NCBI RefSeq assembly: GCF_001641335.1
Contig: NZ_LVEM01000005.1
Span: 558,001-622,000 of the forward strand
DNA length: 64,000 nucleotides
Source: Bradyrhizobium stylosanthis
Lineage (GTDB): Bacteria > Pseudomonadota > Alphaproteobacteria > Rhizobiales > Xanthobacteraceae
Direction of reading: 5' to 3'
Shown here piece by piece: positions 1 through 8,448 of this stretch. The notes beneath the pieces are model-generated. The model saw only the letters and a program-made list of their open reading frames with translations. It was not told the DNA's origin and made no database searches. Made by a program: the position numbers and the translations under genes. The first letter of the stretch is position 1. Each line of letters begins with the position of its first letter.

Positions 1-45
1 GGCTTTCGCCAGGACGACGGCGGAGAGAGTTCGCGCAAAAACAAA

Positions 46-73
46 AAACGCGGCGGGTTTTCCCGCCGCGTTT
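46..73 (-). terminator. Intrinsic terminator downstream of trcR
   Basis: A perfect 12-bp inverted repeat (AAACGCGGCGGG / CCCGCCGCGTTT) surrounds a 4-nt loop. Read on the minus strand it is followed by a T-rich tract (TTTTTTGTTTTT), the classic rho-independent layout. It begins 28 nt past the stop codon of the minus-strand trcR gene and so most likely ends that transcript. Confidence 0.85.
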
Positions 74-100
74 GCATGCGATGACCAGGGAGAGGGGAGA

Positions 101-796
101 CTACTCTTCCTCGTCCTCCTGCTTCTTGCCGCCGAGCGTCTTCAGCTTGGCGAACACGGCGTCGACGTTGAGGTCGTCGCTGGATTTCTCCGCCGGCTCG
201 AACTCGTCCTTCTTGGTGGTCTCGGAGGCCGGCAGCAGGGTGGCGCCGCCATAGGCTGCGTCGATCGGCTTTTCCTTGGCCGCGCGCGCCACTTCGAAAT
301 CGAGCTCGATCTGCGAGCAGAGGCCGAGGGTGACCGGGTCGATCGGGGTCAGCTGGGAGGTGTTCCAGTGGGTGCGGTCGCGGACGCTGGCGATCGTGCT
401 CTTGGTGGTGCCGACCAGGCGCATGACCTGGGCGTCCTTGAGCTCGGGATGGCTGCGCAGCAGCCAGAGGATGGCGCTGGGGCGCTCGTGGCGGCGCGAG
501 ACCGGGGTGTAGCGCGGGCCCTTGCGCTTGGGCTGCGGCGGCAGCACCACCTTGCTCTCCTGCAGGCGGAGCCGGTAATCCGGGTTATTCTCGCCCTTCT
601 CGATCTCCTCGCGGGTCAGCTGGCCGTTGGAGAGGGGGTCCATGCCCTTGATGCCCTGGGCGGCGTCGCCGTCGGCAATGGCGCGTACCTCGAGGGGATG
701 CATTTTGGTGAAATCGGCGACCTGGTCGAAGGTCAGCGCGGTGTTGTCGAGCAGCCAGACGGCGGTCGCCTTGGGCATCAGAGGTGCGTTGCTCAT
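101..796 (-). CDS. trcR: Cell cycle transcriptional regulator TrcR (DUF1013)
   Basis: The 231-residue product matches the DUF1013 family throughout its N-terminal two thirds: MPKATAVWLLDNTALTF at the start, then HPLEVRAIADGDAAQGIKG, the DPLSNGQLTREEI segment and an HTH-like stretch around RLVGTTKSTIASVRDRTHWN. In Caulobacter the family member TrcR is a DNA-associated cell-cycle regulator found with RNA polymerase, and this one is presumed nucleoid-associated too. The start at 796 is chosen over an in-frame upstream ATG because AAGGAG lies 7 nt ahead of it. The last ~45 residues are acidic and variable. The gene is monocistronic with its own terminator and is divergent from ispH. Confidence 0.85.
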   Translation of the reverse strand: MSNAPLMPKATAVWLLDNTALTFDQVADFTKMHPLEVRAIADGDAAQGIKGMDPLSNGQLTREEIEKGENNPDYRLRLQESKVVLPPQPKRKGPRYTPVSRRHERPSAILWLLRSHPELKDAQVMRLVGTTKSTIASVRDRTHWNTSQLTPIDPVTLGLCSQIELDFEVARAAKEKPIDAAYGGATLLPASETTKKDEFEPAEKSSDDLNVDAVFAKLKTLGGKKQEDEEE

Positions 797-1050
797 GGCA
801 AATCTCCTTTGTGCTTCGCCCACCCCTCTGGAGGCGAAACCGGTGGTCATCAGCGATGACAGGGAATTCGCGCTATATAAGCCCGGAGGGGGTAGCCACG
901 CAATGGTTCTGCTATAGATAGTGCCTTGACAGCGCCCGAAAGGGGGCCCAATTCCCTCTCTAGTCCCGTAAGCCCGTACCTAAGCCCTATTCATCCATCC
1001 GACCGCTTTCCCGCCCATTTGGCGAGGTGATTCGGTCCCGAGATCGCTCA

Positions 1051-2019
1051 ATGTCAGCCAAACCAGACCTCAAGATCGTGCTTTGTTCTCCCCGCGGCTT
1101 CTGTGCCGGGGTGGTCCGGGCGATCGACACCGTGGAACGGGCGCTCGATAAGTACGGCGCCCCCGTCTATGTTCGCCATGAGATTGTGCACAACAAATAC
1201 GTCGTCGACGGGTTGAAAAAGAAGGGTGCCATCTTCGTCGAGGAGCTGGCGGAAATCCCGGAAAACACGACCGCGCCGGTGGTGTTCTCGGCCCATGGCG
1301 TGCCGAAATCGGTTCCGGCCGACGCCCAGTCCCGCAATCTGTTCTCGCTGGACGCGACCTGCCCGCTGGTGACCAAGGTGCACCGCGAGGCCGCGATCCA
1401 CTTCAAGCGCGGCCGCGAGATCTTCCTGATCGGCCATTCGCATCACCCCGAGGTGGTCGGCACGCTCGGCCAGCTCCCGGTCGGCGCCGTGACCCTGATC
1501 GAGACCGCCGAGGACGCCAAGACCATCAATCCGAAGGACCCGAACAACCTGGCCTTCGTGACCCAGACCACGCTGTCGATCGACGACACCGCGGAGATCG
1601 TGGCGCTGCTCAAGGAGCGCTTCCCGAACATCAACGGGCCGCACAAGGAAGACATCTGCTACGCCACCACCAACCGCCAGCTCGCGGTGAAGAAGGTGGC
1701 GCCGGTGGTCGATGCGCTGATCGTTGTCGGCGCGCCGAACTCGTCGAACTCGCAGCGCCTGCGCGAGGTCGCCGAGCGCGAGGGCTGCAGGATCGCGGTG
1801 CTGGCGCAGCGCGCCACCGACATCGACTGGACCAAGTTCGGCAACATCGCGAGCCTCGGCATCACCGCGGGCGCGTCCGCGCCGGAAGTGATCGTCGAGG
1901 AGATCATGGACGCCTTCGCCGAGCGCTACACGCTGCATGTGGAGACGGTCTCGGCCGCGGAAGAGAACGAGTTCTTCCCGCTGCCGCGTCAGGTGCGCCC
2001 CGAAGCCGCCGCCGAGTAA
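1051..2019 (+). CDS. ispH: 4-hydroxy-3-methylbut-2-enyl diphosphate reductase IspH
   Basis: This enzyme makes IPP and DMAPP from HMBPP in the last step of the MEP isoprenoid pathway, using a [4Fe-4S] cluster in the cytosol. The 322-residue protein carries the family landmarks in order: PRGFCAGVVRAID with the first cluster cysteine, VRHEIVHNKYVVD, the FSAHGVP histidine motif, the LDATCPLVTKVH second cysteine, GHSHHPEV, the ICYATTNRQ third cysteine and the GAPNSSNSQRL substrate-binding loop near residue 230. The start at 1051 is preferred because family members begin close to this point. An in-frame GTG at 1027 would add eight residues. It is the first gene of an ispH-thrB-rnhA run, with 6 nt to thrB. 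Confidence 0.95.
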   Translation: MSAKPDLKIVLCSPRGFCAGVVRAIDTVERALDKYGAPVYVRHEIVHNKYVVDGLKKKGAIFVEELAEIPENTTAPVVFSAHGVPKSVPADAQSRNLFSLDATCPLVTKVHREAAIHFKRGREIFLIGHSHHPEVVGTLGQLPVGAVTLIETAEDAKTINPKDPNNLAFVTQTTLSIDDTAEIVALLKERFPNINGPHKEDICYATTNRQLAVKKVAPVVDALIVVGAPNSSNSQRLREVAEREGCRIAVLAQRATDIDWTKFGNIASLGITAGASAPEVIVEEIMDAFAERYTLHVETVSAAEENEFFPLPRQVRPEAAAE

Positions 2020-2025
2020 GCTTTT

Positions 2026-3009
2026 ATGGCGGTCTACACCGACGTTGCCGCCGACGAGCTTGCGGATTTTTTGAATCAATACGATCTCGGCGAATTGCTC
2101 TCCTACAAGGGCATCGCCGAGGGCGTCGAGAACTCCAACTTCCTGCTGCACACGACCAAAGGCTCGTTCATCCTCACGCTCTATGAAAAGCGCGTGGCGA
2201 AGAACGACCTGCCGTACTTCCTCGGGTTGATGACGCATCTCGCCGAGCATGGCGTCAGTTGCCCGCTTCCCGTGAGGGCGAAGGACGGCGAGGCGCTGCG
2301 CGAGCTGTCGGGCCGTCCGGCTGCGATCATCACCTTTCTCGAAGGCGTCTGGCCGCGCAAACCGAATGCGACGCATTGCGCCGGCGTCGGCGAAGGGCTG
2401 GCCAGGATGCATCTGGCCGGCGCGAACTTTGCGGTCCGGCGCGCCAATGCGCTCTCGGTTGCGGGCTGGCGGCCGCTGTTCGATGCAGCCGCAAGCCGCG
2501 CCGACGAGGTGCAGCCGGGCCTGCGTGCATTCCTCGCCGCCGAGCTCGACTATCTCTCGGGCGGCGTCTGGCCGGATAATCTGCCGGAGGGCGTGATCCA
2601 CGCCGACCTCTTCAACGACAACGTCTTCTTCCTCGGTGACAAGCTCTCGGGCATCATCGACTTCACCTTCGCCTGCAACGACATGCTGGCCTATGACGTC
2701 GCGATCTGCCTCAACGCCTGGTGCTTCGAGCCGGATCACTCCTTCAACGTCACCAAGGCGCGTGCCTTCCTCAACGCCTATGGCCGCGTGCGCAAGCTGA
2801 GCGAAGCCGAAGAGGCCGCACTGCCGCTGCTGGCGCGCGGCGCCGCCATCCGCTTCCTGCTGACGCGGCTGGTGGACTGGCTCAACGTGCCGCCCGGTGC
2901 GCTGGTCAAGCCGAAGGATCCGCTGGAATATGTCCGCAAGCTGCGCTTCCACCAGAGCGTCACGAGCGTGCGCGATTACGGGCTGATGCCGTCGGGGCTG
3001 GTCGCGTGA
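2026..3009 (+). CDS. thrB: Homoserine kinase (ThrB, APH/choline kinase fold)
   Basis: ATP-dependent phosphorylation of L-homoserine for threonine synthesis. The 327-residue protein is the proteobacterial aminoglycoside-phosphotransferase-fold type, not the GHMP type. It opens MAVYTDVAADELADFLNQYDLG and contains GIAEGVENSNF and the ATP-site strand FILTLYEKRV. The catalytic loop is VIHADLFNDNVF (Asp, Asn) near residue 192, and SGIIDFTFACNDM supplies the metal-binding Asp. The gap to ispH is only 6 nt, and its stop overlaps the start of rnhA, so the three genes are probably cotranscribed. This ispH-thrB-rnhA order is, as I recall, common in Bradyrhizobium and relatives. Confidence 0.93.
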   Translation: MAVYTDVAADELADFLNQYDLGELLSYKGIAEGVENSNFLLHTTKGSFILTLYEKRVAKNDLPYFLGLMTHLAEHGVSCPLPVRAKDGEALRELSGRPAAIITFLEGVWPRKPNATHCAGVGEGLARMHLAGANFAVRRANALSVAGWRPLFDAAASRADEVQPGLRAFLAAELDYLSGGVWPDNLPEGVIHADLFNDNVFFLGDKLSGIIDFTFACNDMLAYDVAICLNAWCFEPDHSFNVTKARAFLNAYGRVRKLSEAEEAALPLLARGAAIRFLLTRLVDWLNVPPGALVKPKDPLEYVRKLRFHQSVTSVRDYGLMPSGLVA

Positions 3010-3470
3010 GCGAGCTTCCCAATGTCACGATCTATACCGACGGTGCCTGCTCGGGAAATCCCGGGCCCGGCGGCTGGGGCGCGATCCTGAAGTTCGGCGA
3101 CAAGGAAAAAGAGCTGAACGGCGGCGAGCGTCATACCACCAACAACCAGATGGAGTTGATGGCGGCGATCTCCGCGCTCGAAGCGCTGAAGAAGCCGTGC
3201 ACCGTCGATCTCTACACCGACAGCCAATATGTCCGGCAGGGCATCACCGGCTGGATCCACGGCTGGAAGCGCAACGGCTGGCGCACCGCCGACAAGAAGC
3301 CGGTCAAGAACGTCGAGCTATGGCAGCGCCTGGATGCGGCGCTGAAGGCGCACGAGGTCCGCTGGCACTGGGTCAAGGGCCACGCCGGCCACCCCGAGAA
3401 CGAGCGCGCCGATCAATTGGCGCGGGACGGGATCGTGAAGGCAAGGACGCAGACCCGGATCAGCGAGTAG
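3006..3470 (+). CDS. rnhA: Ribonuclease HI
   Basis: Degrades the RNA strand of RNA-DNA hybrids (Okazaki primers, R-loops). The 154-residue protein has the complete RNase H1 set: IYTDGACSGNPGPGGWG (first Asp), TNNQMELMAAISALEAL (Glu), LYTDSQYVRQGI (second Asp), the basic GWKRNGWRT handle region, and VKGHAGHPENERADQLA (His and last Asp). It starts at a GTG whose last two bases form the thrB stop (GTGA overlap), which indicates translational coupling to thrB. A much longer frame runs upstream inside thrB, but it has no family similarity before the GTG. Confidence 0.93.
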   Translation: MSELPNVTIYTDGACSGNPGPGGWGAILKFGDKEKELNGGERHTTNNQMELMAAISALEALKKPCTVDLYTDSQYVRQGITGWIHGWKRNGWRTADKKPVKNVELWQRLDAALKAHEVRWHWVKGHAGHPENERADQLARDGIVKARTQTRISE

Positions 3471-3521
3471 CGAGGGGGCTCGCTCTCTCCATCCGTCATG
3501 GCAACGCTTCGCGCAAAGTCC

Positions 3522-3614
3522 CGTAGGGTGGGCAATGCGAAGCGTGCCCACGGCTTCTTCTCAATCAAGGACAGATCGTGGGCACGGCGCTGACGCGCCT
3601 TTGCTCACCCTACG
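3522..3614. repeat. Palindromic intergenic repeat (GTAGGGTGGGCA family)
   Basis: The outer arms CGTAGGGTG (3522-3530) and CACCCTACG (3606-3614) are perfect complements. Inner arms CGTGCCCAC and GTGGGCACG also pair, giving a long imperfect hairpin of about 93 nt. It lies between rnhA and the peroxiredoxin gene and has no ORF of its own. I recall this sequence type as a dispersed intergenic repeat in Bradyrhizobium; that attribution is from memory. Confidence 0.75.
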
Positions 3615-3629
3615 GCGCTGTCTCTCCTC

Positions 3630-3715
3630 CGTCATGGCCGGGCTTGACCCGGCGATCCACGCCTTGCCGCGCGGAGCCAAGAACGTGGATGCCCAGGACA
3701 AGCCCGGGCATGACG
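3630..3715. repeat. Palindromic intergenic repeat (CGTCATGGCCGGGC family)
   Basis: It begins CGTCATGGCCGGGCTTG and ends CAAGCCCGGGCATGACG; the ends are near-perfect complements, and inner arms ATCCACG and CGTGGAT also pair. A second member of the same family lies at 20480-20563. It follows the preceding palindromic repeat directly, so the rnhA-peroxiredoxin gap (3471-3743) is essentially made of two repeats. Confidence 0.8.
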
Positions 3716-3743
3716 TCGTCCTTGGATAGAGAGGGGCTAAAGC

Positions 3744-4229
3744 TCAGAGCTGACCGAGCAGCGTATCGCCGCCGGAGACCTCGACCTTGCCGGGCATCGC
3801 CTCGAGGTTCAGCTTCTTGACCACGCCGTCCTCGACCAGCATCGAATAGCGCTTGGAGCGGATGCCGAGGCCGTTGGCAGAGGCGTCGAGCTCCATGCCG
3901 ATCGCCTTGGCGAATTCGGCATTGCCGTCGGCGAGGAAGATCGCCTCGTCGCGCTGATCGGTGTCGCGCTTCCAGGCGTTCATGACGAAGGCGTCGTTGA
4001 CCGAGACGATCGCGATGGTGTCGACGCCCTTGTCCTTCATGGCGTAGGCATTGAGGAAGATGCTCGGCAGATGCATCTTGTGGCAGGTGCCGGTGTAGGC
4101 GCCAGGCACGGCGAACAGCGCCACCTTCTTGCCCTTGAAGATATCGTCGGTGGTCTTCACCTGCGGGCCTTCCGCCGTCATCACGCGGAATTTCGCCTCG
4201 GGCAGCTTGTCGCCAGTCTGGATCGCCAT
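3744..4229 (-). CDS. Peroxiredoxin (Prx5 type)
   Basis: A thiol peroxidase that reduces hydrogen peroxide and organic hydroperoxides, probably cytosolic. The 161-residue protein has the Prx5 layout: MAIQTGDKLPEAKF at the start, the peroxidatic-cysteine motif PGAYTGTCHKMHLPSI near residue 50, then VNDAFVMNAWKRD and the C-terminal segment around SKRYSMLVEDGVVKKLN. I see only one cysteine, consistent with a one-Cys Prx5 resolved by glutathione or glutaredoxin, as known for the family. The start at 4229 drops a 19-residue basic extension with no family resemblance. It sits alone between the repeat block and the DUF924-fadD pair. Confidence 0.9.
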   Translation of the reverse strand: MAIQTGDKLPEAKFRVMTAEGPQVKTTDDIFKGKKVALFAVPGAYTGTCHKMHLPSIFLNAYAMKDKGVDTIAIVSVNDAFVMNAWKRDTDQRDEAIFLADGNAEFAKAIGMELDASANGLGIRSKRYSMLVEDGVVKKLNLEAMPGKVEVSGGDTLLGQL

Positions 4230-4337
4230 CGTCAGTCTCCCTGAAAATCGGTCCCGCTTTTTAGACCGGGCCGCGGGCCTGCACAATATTGCCGGCGGGG
4301 AAAGCGGCGGCGGTGGCCGCCCTTCACCGCGATGTCA

Positions 4338-4913
4338 TCAGCCGGAAAAGCCGCCATTGTCGAGGAAGGCCTGCTCTTCCTCCGTGGTCAGACGCCCGAG
4401 GACGCGGTTGCGGTGGGGAAAGCGGCCGAACCGGCGGATGATGTCGGCGTGCACCCGGGCGTATTTCAGGTTCTCGGCACTGTCAGCCTCGTTGGCGACA
4501 TTTTCGGCATTCTGAAACAGCGCGACGCAATGCTCCTGGTCGGGCAGGTGCTCGGAATGCATGAAGGGCAGATAGAGGAATTCGCGCAGCACGGGGTCGA
4601 CCCTGCGGTCGGCGCCGCGATCGATGGCCCGCCGCGCGACCTCGCGTGCCCGCGCATCGCTGGAAAACGTCCGGGGATCGTCGCGGAACATGTTGCGGGG
4701 AAACTGGTCGAGCACGATGACGAGTGCGAGCGCGCCGTCGTCGCTCGCCTCCCAGGCTGCCAGTTCGCCGATGGCTGCCTTCTGCCACAGCGGGAGAAAG
4801 CGACGTCTGACGTCCGCGTCGAAGGCGTCGCTGCGCTCGTACCAGCGCTCGCGGCCGGCCTCACGCCAGAAAGCGAGAATGCCCGATGGCGTGGTGTCGT
4901 TCACGTCAGTCAT
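4338..4913 (-). CDS. DUF924 family protein
   Basis: The 191-residue protein matches DUF924, an all-helical family of unknown biochemical role. The opening GILAFWREAGRERWYERSD, the block VLDQFPRNMFRDDPRTF near residue 68, then LYLPFMHSEHLPDQEHCVALF and the C-terminal RFPHRNRVLGR are all diagnostic. Its start is 16 nt downstream of the fadD stop on the same strand, so the two are likely cotranscribed. No catalytic function can be assigned from sequence. Confidence 0.85.
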   Translation of the reverse strand: MTDVNDTTPSGILAFWREAGRERWYERSDAFDADVRRRFLPLWQKAAIGELAAWEASDDGALALVIVLDQFPRNMFRDDPRTFSSDARAREVARRAIDRGADRRVDPVLREFLYLPFMHSEHLPDQEHCVALFQNAENVANEADSAENLKYARVHADIIRRFGRFPHRNRVLGRLTTEEEQAFLDNGGFSG

Positions 4914-4929
4914 GCATCAAAAGGCAGCC

Positions 4930-6615
4930 TCAGGCCGCCTCCGCCTTCTTCTCGTCGCGCAGCTGCCGGCGCAGGATCTTGCCGACATTGGTCTTCGGCA
5001 GGTCACTGCGGAATTCGATGTGCTTGGGCACCTTGTAGCCGGTGAGCTGCTCCTGGCAGAACTTGATCACGGCTTCCGCGGTGAGGTTCGGATCCTTCTT
5101 CACCACGAAGGCCTTCACCGCCTCGCCCGACTTGGAATCGGGGATGCCGATCACGGCGCATTCGAGCACGCCCGGATGGCTCGCGATCACTTCCTCGATC
5201 TCGTTCGGATAGACGTTGAAGCCGGAGACCAGGATCATGTCCTTCTTGCGGTCGACGATCTTGGTGTAGCCCTTCTCGTCCATCACGCCGATGTCGCCGG
5301 TGCGGAAATAGCCGTCCGGCGTCATCACCTTGGCGGTCTCTTCCGGCCTGTTCCAATAGCCCGACATCACCTGCGGGCCCTTGGCGCAGATCTCGCCGGG
5401 CTGGCCGAGCGGGACTTCGTTGCCGTCGTCGTCGCGGATCGAGATCCAGGTCGAGGGCACGGGGATGCCGATCGATCCCGAGAACTCGTTCGTGGTCGCG
5501 GGATTGCAGGTCAGCGTCGGCGACGTCTCGGACAGGCCGTAGCCTTCGGCGATGAAGCAGCCGGTCACCGCCTTCCACTGCTCGGCCACCGGGCGCTGCA
5601 CGGCCATGCCGCCGCCGTTGGAGATCTTCAGCTTGGAGAAGTCGAGCTTCTTGAAATCAGGATGATGCATCAGGCCGTTGTAGAGGGTGTTGACGGCCGG
5701 GAAGCTGTTGACCTGGTATTTCGCCAGCTCCTTGACGAAGCCCGCGATGTCGCGCGGGTTCGGGATCAAGAGATTGCAGCCGCCGGCGCGTACCGCGAGC
5801 AGGTAGCAGGCCGTCAGCGCGAAGATGTGATAGAGCGGCAGCGCGCAGACGATCATCAGCTGCTCGACATGCGGCGGCTGGGCCAGCGCCGGCTGCAGCC
5901 AGGCGTCGTTCTGCAGGACGTTGGCGACGATGTTGCGGTGGAGCAGCGTCGCGCCCTTGGAGACGCCGGTGGTGCCGCCGGTATATTGCAGGAAGGCGAC
6001 GTCGCCCGGCGACAGTTTCGGCTTGTTGAACGTCATGCCGCGACCGGCCGAGATCGCGTCGTTGAACGACACCGCGCCCGGCAGCGACCAGGCCGGCACC
6101 ATCTTCTTGACGCGGCGGACGACGAGATTGACGATCACGCCCTTGAAGCCGAGCAGGTCGCCCATGCTGCCGACGATGACGTGCTTCACGCCCGTCTTGG
6201 CGATCACCTGCTCGACGGTGTGCGCAAAGTTCTCCAGCACGATGATGGCTTCGGCGCCGGAATCCTTGAGCTGATGCTCGAGCTCGCGTGGGGTGTAGAG
6301 CGGGTTGACGTTGACGACGGCAAAGCCGGCGCGCAGCACCGCCGCGGTTGCAATCGGATATTGCAGCACGTTCGGCATCATGATCGCGACGCGCGCGCCG
6401 CGCTGGAGGCCGCGGCCCTGCAGATAAGCGGCGAGCGCCAGCGACATCTGGTCGAGGTCGCGATAGCTGATCGACTTGTCCATGCAGATGAACGCCTTGC
6501 GATCGGCGAACTTGCTGAAACTCTCCTCCAGCAGGTCGACCAGCGATGCGTACTGCGTCGGCTCGATATCAGCAGGCACGCCGGGCGGATATTGCTTGAG
6601 CCAGATGCGCTCCAT
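4930..6615 (-). CDS. fadD: Long-chain fatty acid--CoA ligase
   Basis: Activates fatty acids to acyl-CoA through an acyl-AMP intermediate, feeding beta-oxidation; probably membrane-associated. The 561-residue length is usual for FadD. The AMP-binding signature YTGGTTGVSKGATL lies near residue 212, GYGLSETSPTL near 355, the GYWNRPEET and GYFRTGDIG motifs near 420-445, and the C-terminal catalytic lysine segment TNVGKILRRQLRDE near 550. ATG at 6615 is preceded by GGGGAG at good spacing. It is followed after 16 nt by the DUF924 gene. A second, more distant AMP-ligase lies at 17838-19400. Confidence 0.92.
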   Translation of the reverse strand: MERIWLKQYPPGVPADIEPTQYASLVDLLEESFSKFADRKAFICMDKSISYRDLDQMSLALAAYLQGRGLQRGARVAIMMPNVLQYPIATAAVLRAGFAVVNVNPLYTPRELEHQLKDSGAEAIIVLENFAHTVEQVIAKTGVKHVIVGSMGDLLGFKGVIVNLVVRRVKKMVPAWSLPGAVSFNDAISAGRGMTFNKPKLSPGDVAFLQYTGGTTGVSKGATLLHRNIVANVLQNDAWLQPALAQPPHVEQLMIVCALPLYHIFALTACYLLAVRAGGCNLLIPNPRDIAGFVKELAKYQVNSFPAVNTLYNGLMHHPDFKKLDFSKLKISNGGGMAVQRPVAEQWKAVTGCFIAEGYGLSETSPTLTCNPATTNEFSGSIGIPVPSTWISIRDDDGNEVPLGQPGEICAKGPQVMSGYWNRPEETAKVMTPDGYFRTGDIGVMDEKGYTKIVDRKKDMILVSGFNVYPNEIEEVIASHPGVLECAVIGIPDSKSGEAVKAFVVKKDPNLTAEAVIKFCQEQLTGYKVPKHIEFRSDLPKTNVGKILRRQLRDEKKAEAA

Positions 6616-6808
6616 GGAAAACTCCCCTCAATTTACCAGAGCCCGTTGTGTCTCGGGCTTGCCTCATTGCCGCCAGTATCGAGCCTGCCGGAACGGGTGG
6701 CAAGTCGTCGAGGCTTAGGGCAAAGGCCGGGGGGAGGCTACTGGAATCGTCGCAAACCGCGTTGCCGCAGGTGCGAAGCGCGGGGTGCGGTTTGATGTCC
6801 GAGGCGCG

Positions 6809-8260
6809 TTAACTGTTGTTGGCAGGCTTGGCGGCGGCCGGCTTGGTCGCGGCCTTGGGCTTGGGCTTGGCCGCCGGATCGCCGCTCGCCGGCTTCTCTG
6901 CGGGTTTCGCCGCCGCATCGTGCTTGGCGGCGGCATGCTTGGTGCCGGCCGGCTTGGCCGCGGTCTTGGCGTCGCTCTTGGCGTCGGCCGGTTTGGCTGC
7001 CGCGGTCTTGGCGTCCTTCTTGTCCGCGGGCTTGTCGGCCGCGTCGGGCTTCTTGGCAACGCGCGACTTCTTGCCACGCGGCTTGGAGGCGGTCTGCTGG
7101 TCGGCATCGGCTGCGACCGCCGCGATCAGGGCGGGGCCGGTGCGGGTCGGGCCGGTATAGACCAGCACCGGTTCAGCCGGCGCCGCCGCGGTGGCCATCA
7201 GCTCGGAAGCCTTCATCAAAGGCGGCTGCAGGCCGGCCGTGAAGAACGTCACCTGCGCTTCGCCGCCGGTGGCCGATGCCGATCCGCTGGTGCCGCCATT
7301 GGTGGCGATCAGGGCATCGTCGTCGTCGCTGGCCGGCCGCTTGCGATGACCGCCGCACATGTCCTCGCGCAGGTTCGGCGGCGAGGCGTCGACCGGCACC
7401 AGCTTGTCGACGGTGCCGAGCGAGGGACGGAGCCAGGTGAGATTGTCCTGGGCGAAGCCGCGTTCGAGCAGCTGCGCCGCCTTCACCGCACGCGCGGTGC
7501 CGGAATTGGCGCCGAGCACGACGGCGATCAGCCGGCGGCCGTTGCGCGTGGCGGAGGCCACGAGATTGTAACCGGAAGCGCAGATGAAGCCGGTCTTGAA
7601 ACCGTCGGCGCCGGGATAGCGGCCGATCAGCTTGTTGAAATTCCCGGTGACGCGCTTGCCGAAGCGGATCGCCGGGATGTGCACGAAGTATTCGTATTCC
7701 GGCAGGTCGCGCAGGAACGAGCGGGCGAGAATGCCGAGGTCGCGGGCGGAGGTGATCTGGCCGTCGGCAGGCAGGCCGTTCGGATTGACGTAGCTCGTCT
7801 GCGTCATGCCGAGCTTCTGCGCGGTGTCGTTCATCATCGCCGAGAAGCCGTCGATCGAGCCGCCGACGCCTTCGGCGAGCACCACGGCCATGTCGTTGGC
7901 CGACTTGACCATCATCATCTTCAGCGCGTTGTCGACGGTAAGCTGTGTTCCCGGCCGGAACCCCATCTTCGACGGCGACTGCGAGGCGGCCGTCGGCGAC
8001 ACCGTGAGCAGCGTGTCGAGCGTGAGCCTGCCGTCCTTCACCGCCTTCAGCGTCACATAGGCGGTCATGATCTTGGTGACGGAGGCGGGATACCACGGGA
8101 TCGTCGCATTCTCCGCCTGCAGCACCTTGCCGCTCTCGGCTTCGATCAGCAGCAGCGCTTCGGCATTCGCGACGCGCGGCGCAAGCAATGCGGCGCATGC
8201 GAGGGAGGCAGCGAACAGGTTGAACAGGGATTTGCGAAGCAGCGGGCGAAGGGCGTGCAC
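6809..8260 (-). CDS. D-alanyl-D-alanine carboxypeptidase with Lys/Ala/Pro-rich tail
   Basis: A penicillin-binding-protein-5-like (DacA/DacF, peptidase S11) enzyme that trims peptidoglycan stem peptides in the periplasm. The 483-residue product starts at GTG and has an N-terminal signal peptide ending near residue 33 (APRVANA). The three active-site motifs are SVTK (~residue 60), SAN (~115) and KTGF (~220). After residue ~380 the sequence is a low-complexity tail rich in Lys, Ala and Pro (KPADAKSDAKTAAKPAG and similar) that has no enzymatic role but could bind wall or envelope polymers. The catalytic part is complete. The flanking gaps show only weak promoter-like sequence. Confidence 0.9.
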   Translation of the reverse strand: MHALRPLLRKSLFNLFAASLACAALLAPRVANAEALLLIEAESGKVLQAENATIPWYPASVTKIMTAYVTLKAVKDGRLTLDTLLTVSPTAASQSPSKMGFRPGTQLTVDNALKMMMVKSANDMAVVLAEGVGGSIDGFSAMMNDTAQKLGMTQTSYVNPNGLPADGQITSARDLGILARSFLRDLPEYEYFVHIPAIRFGKRVTGNFNKLIGRYPGADGFKTGFICASGYNLVASATRNGRRLIAVVLGANSGTARAVKAAQLLERGFAQDNLTWLRPSLGTVDKLVPVDASPPNLREDMCGGHRKRPASDDDDALIATNGGTSGSASATGGEAQVTFFTAGLQPPLMKASELMATAAAPAEPVLVYTGPTRTGPALIAAVAADADQQTASKPRGKKSRVAKKPDAADKPADKKDAKTAAAKPADAKSDAKTAAKPAGTKHAAAKHDAAAKPAEKPASGDPAAKPKPKAATKPAAAKPANNS

Positions 8261-8448
8261 TATCCGATTCCGGTCCTTGGAGAGCCGCCTGATACGGACG
8301 GTTCTCGTGATCTGAGTTCGGGTTTGAAATCCGGCGCCGCCGCTTGCGGCGTCGCAAACCTATACCGGCTGATGCGTCGAGAATAGGGGGACCGGTGCGG
8401 TATTCCGCAATGAAATAGGCCGAATTTCGACGGTCCTCCCGGGACTTG

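Noticed and set aside
1054..2952. A 632-codon minus-strand open frame opposite ispH and thrB
   Set aside because: It is the long antisense frame of two clearly identified genes, composed of basic low-complexity residues with no family similarity, as expected from high-GC codon bias.
4624..6795. A 723-codon plus-strand open frame opposite fadD and DUF924
   Set aside because: Antisense to two recognised genes; the sequence is His/Arg/Ala-rich with no domain, and no ribosome-binding site is seen.
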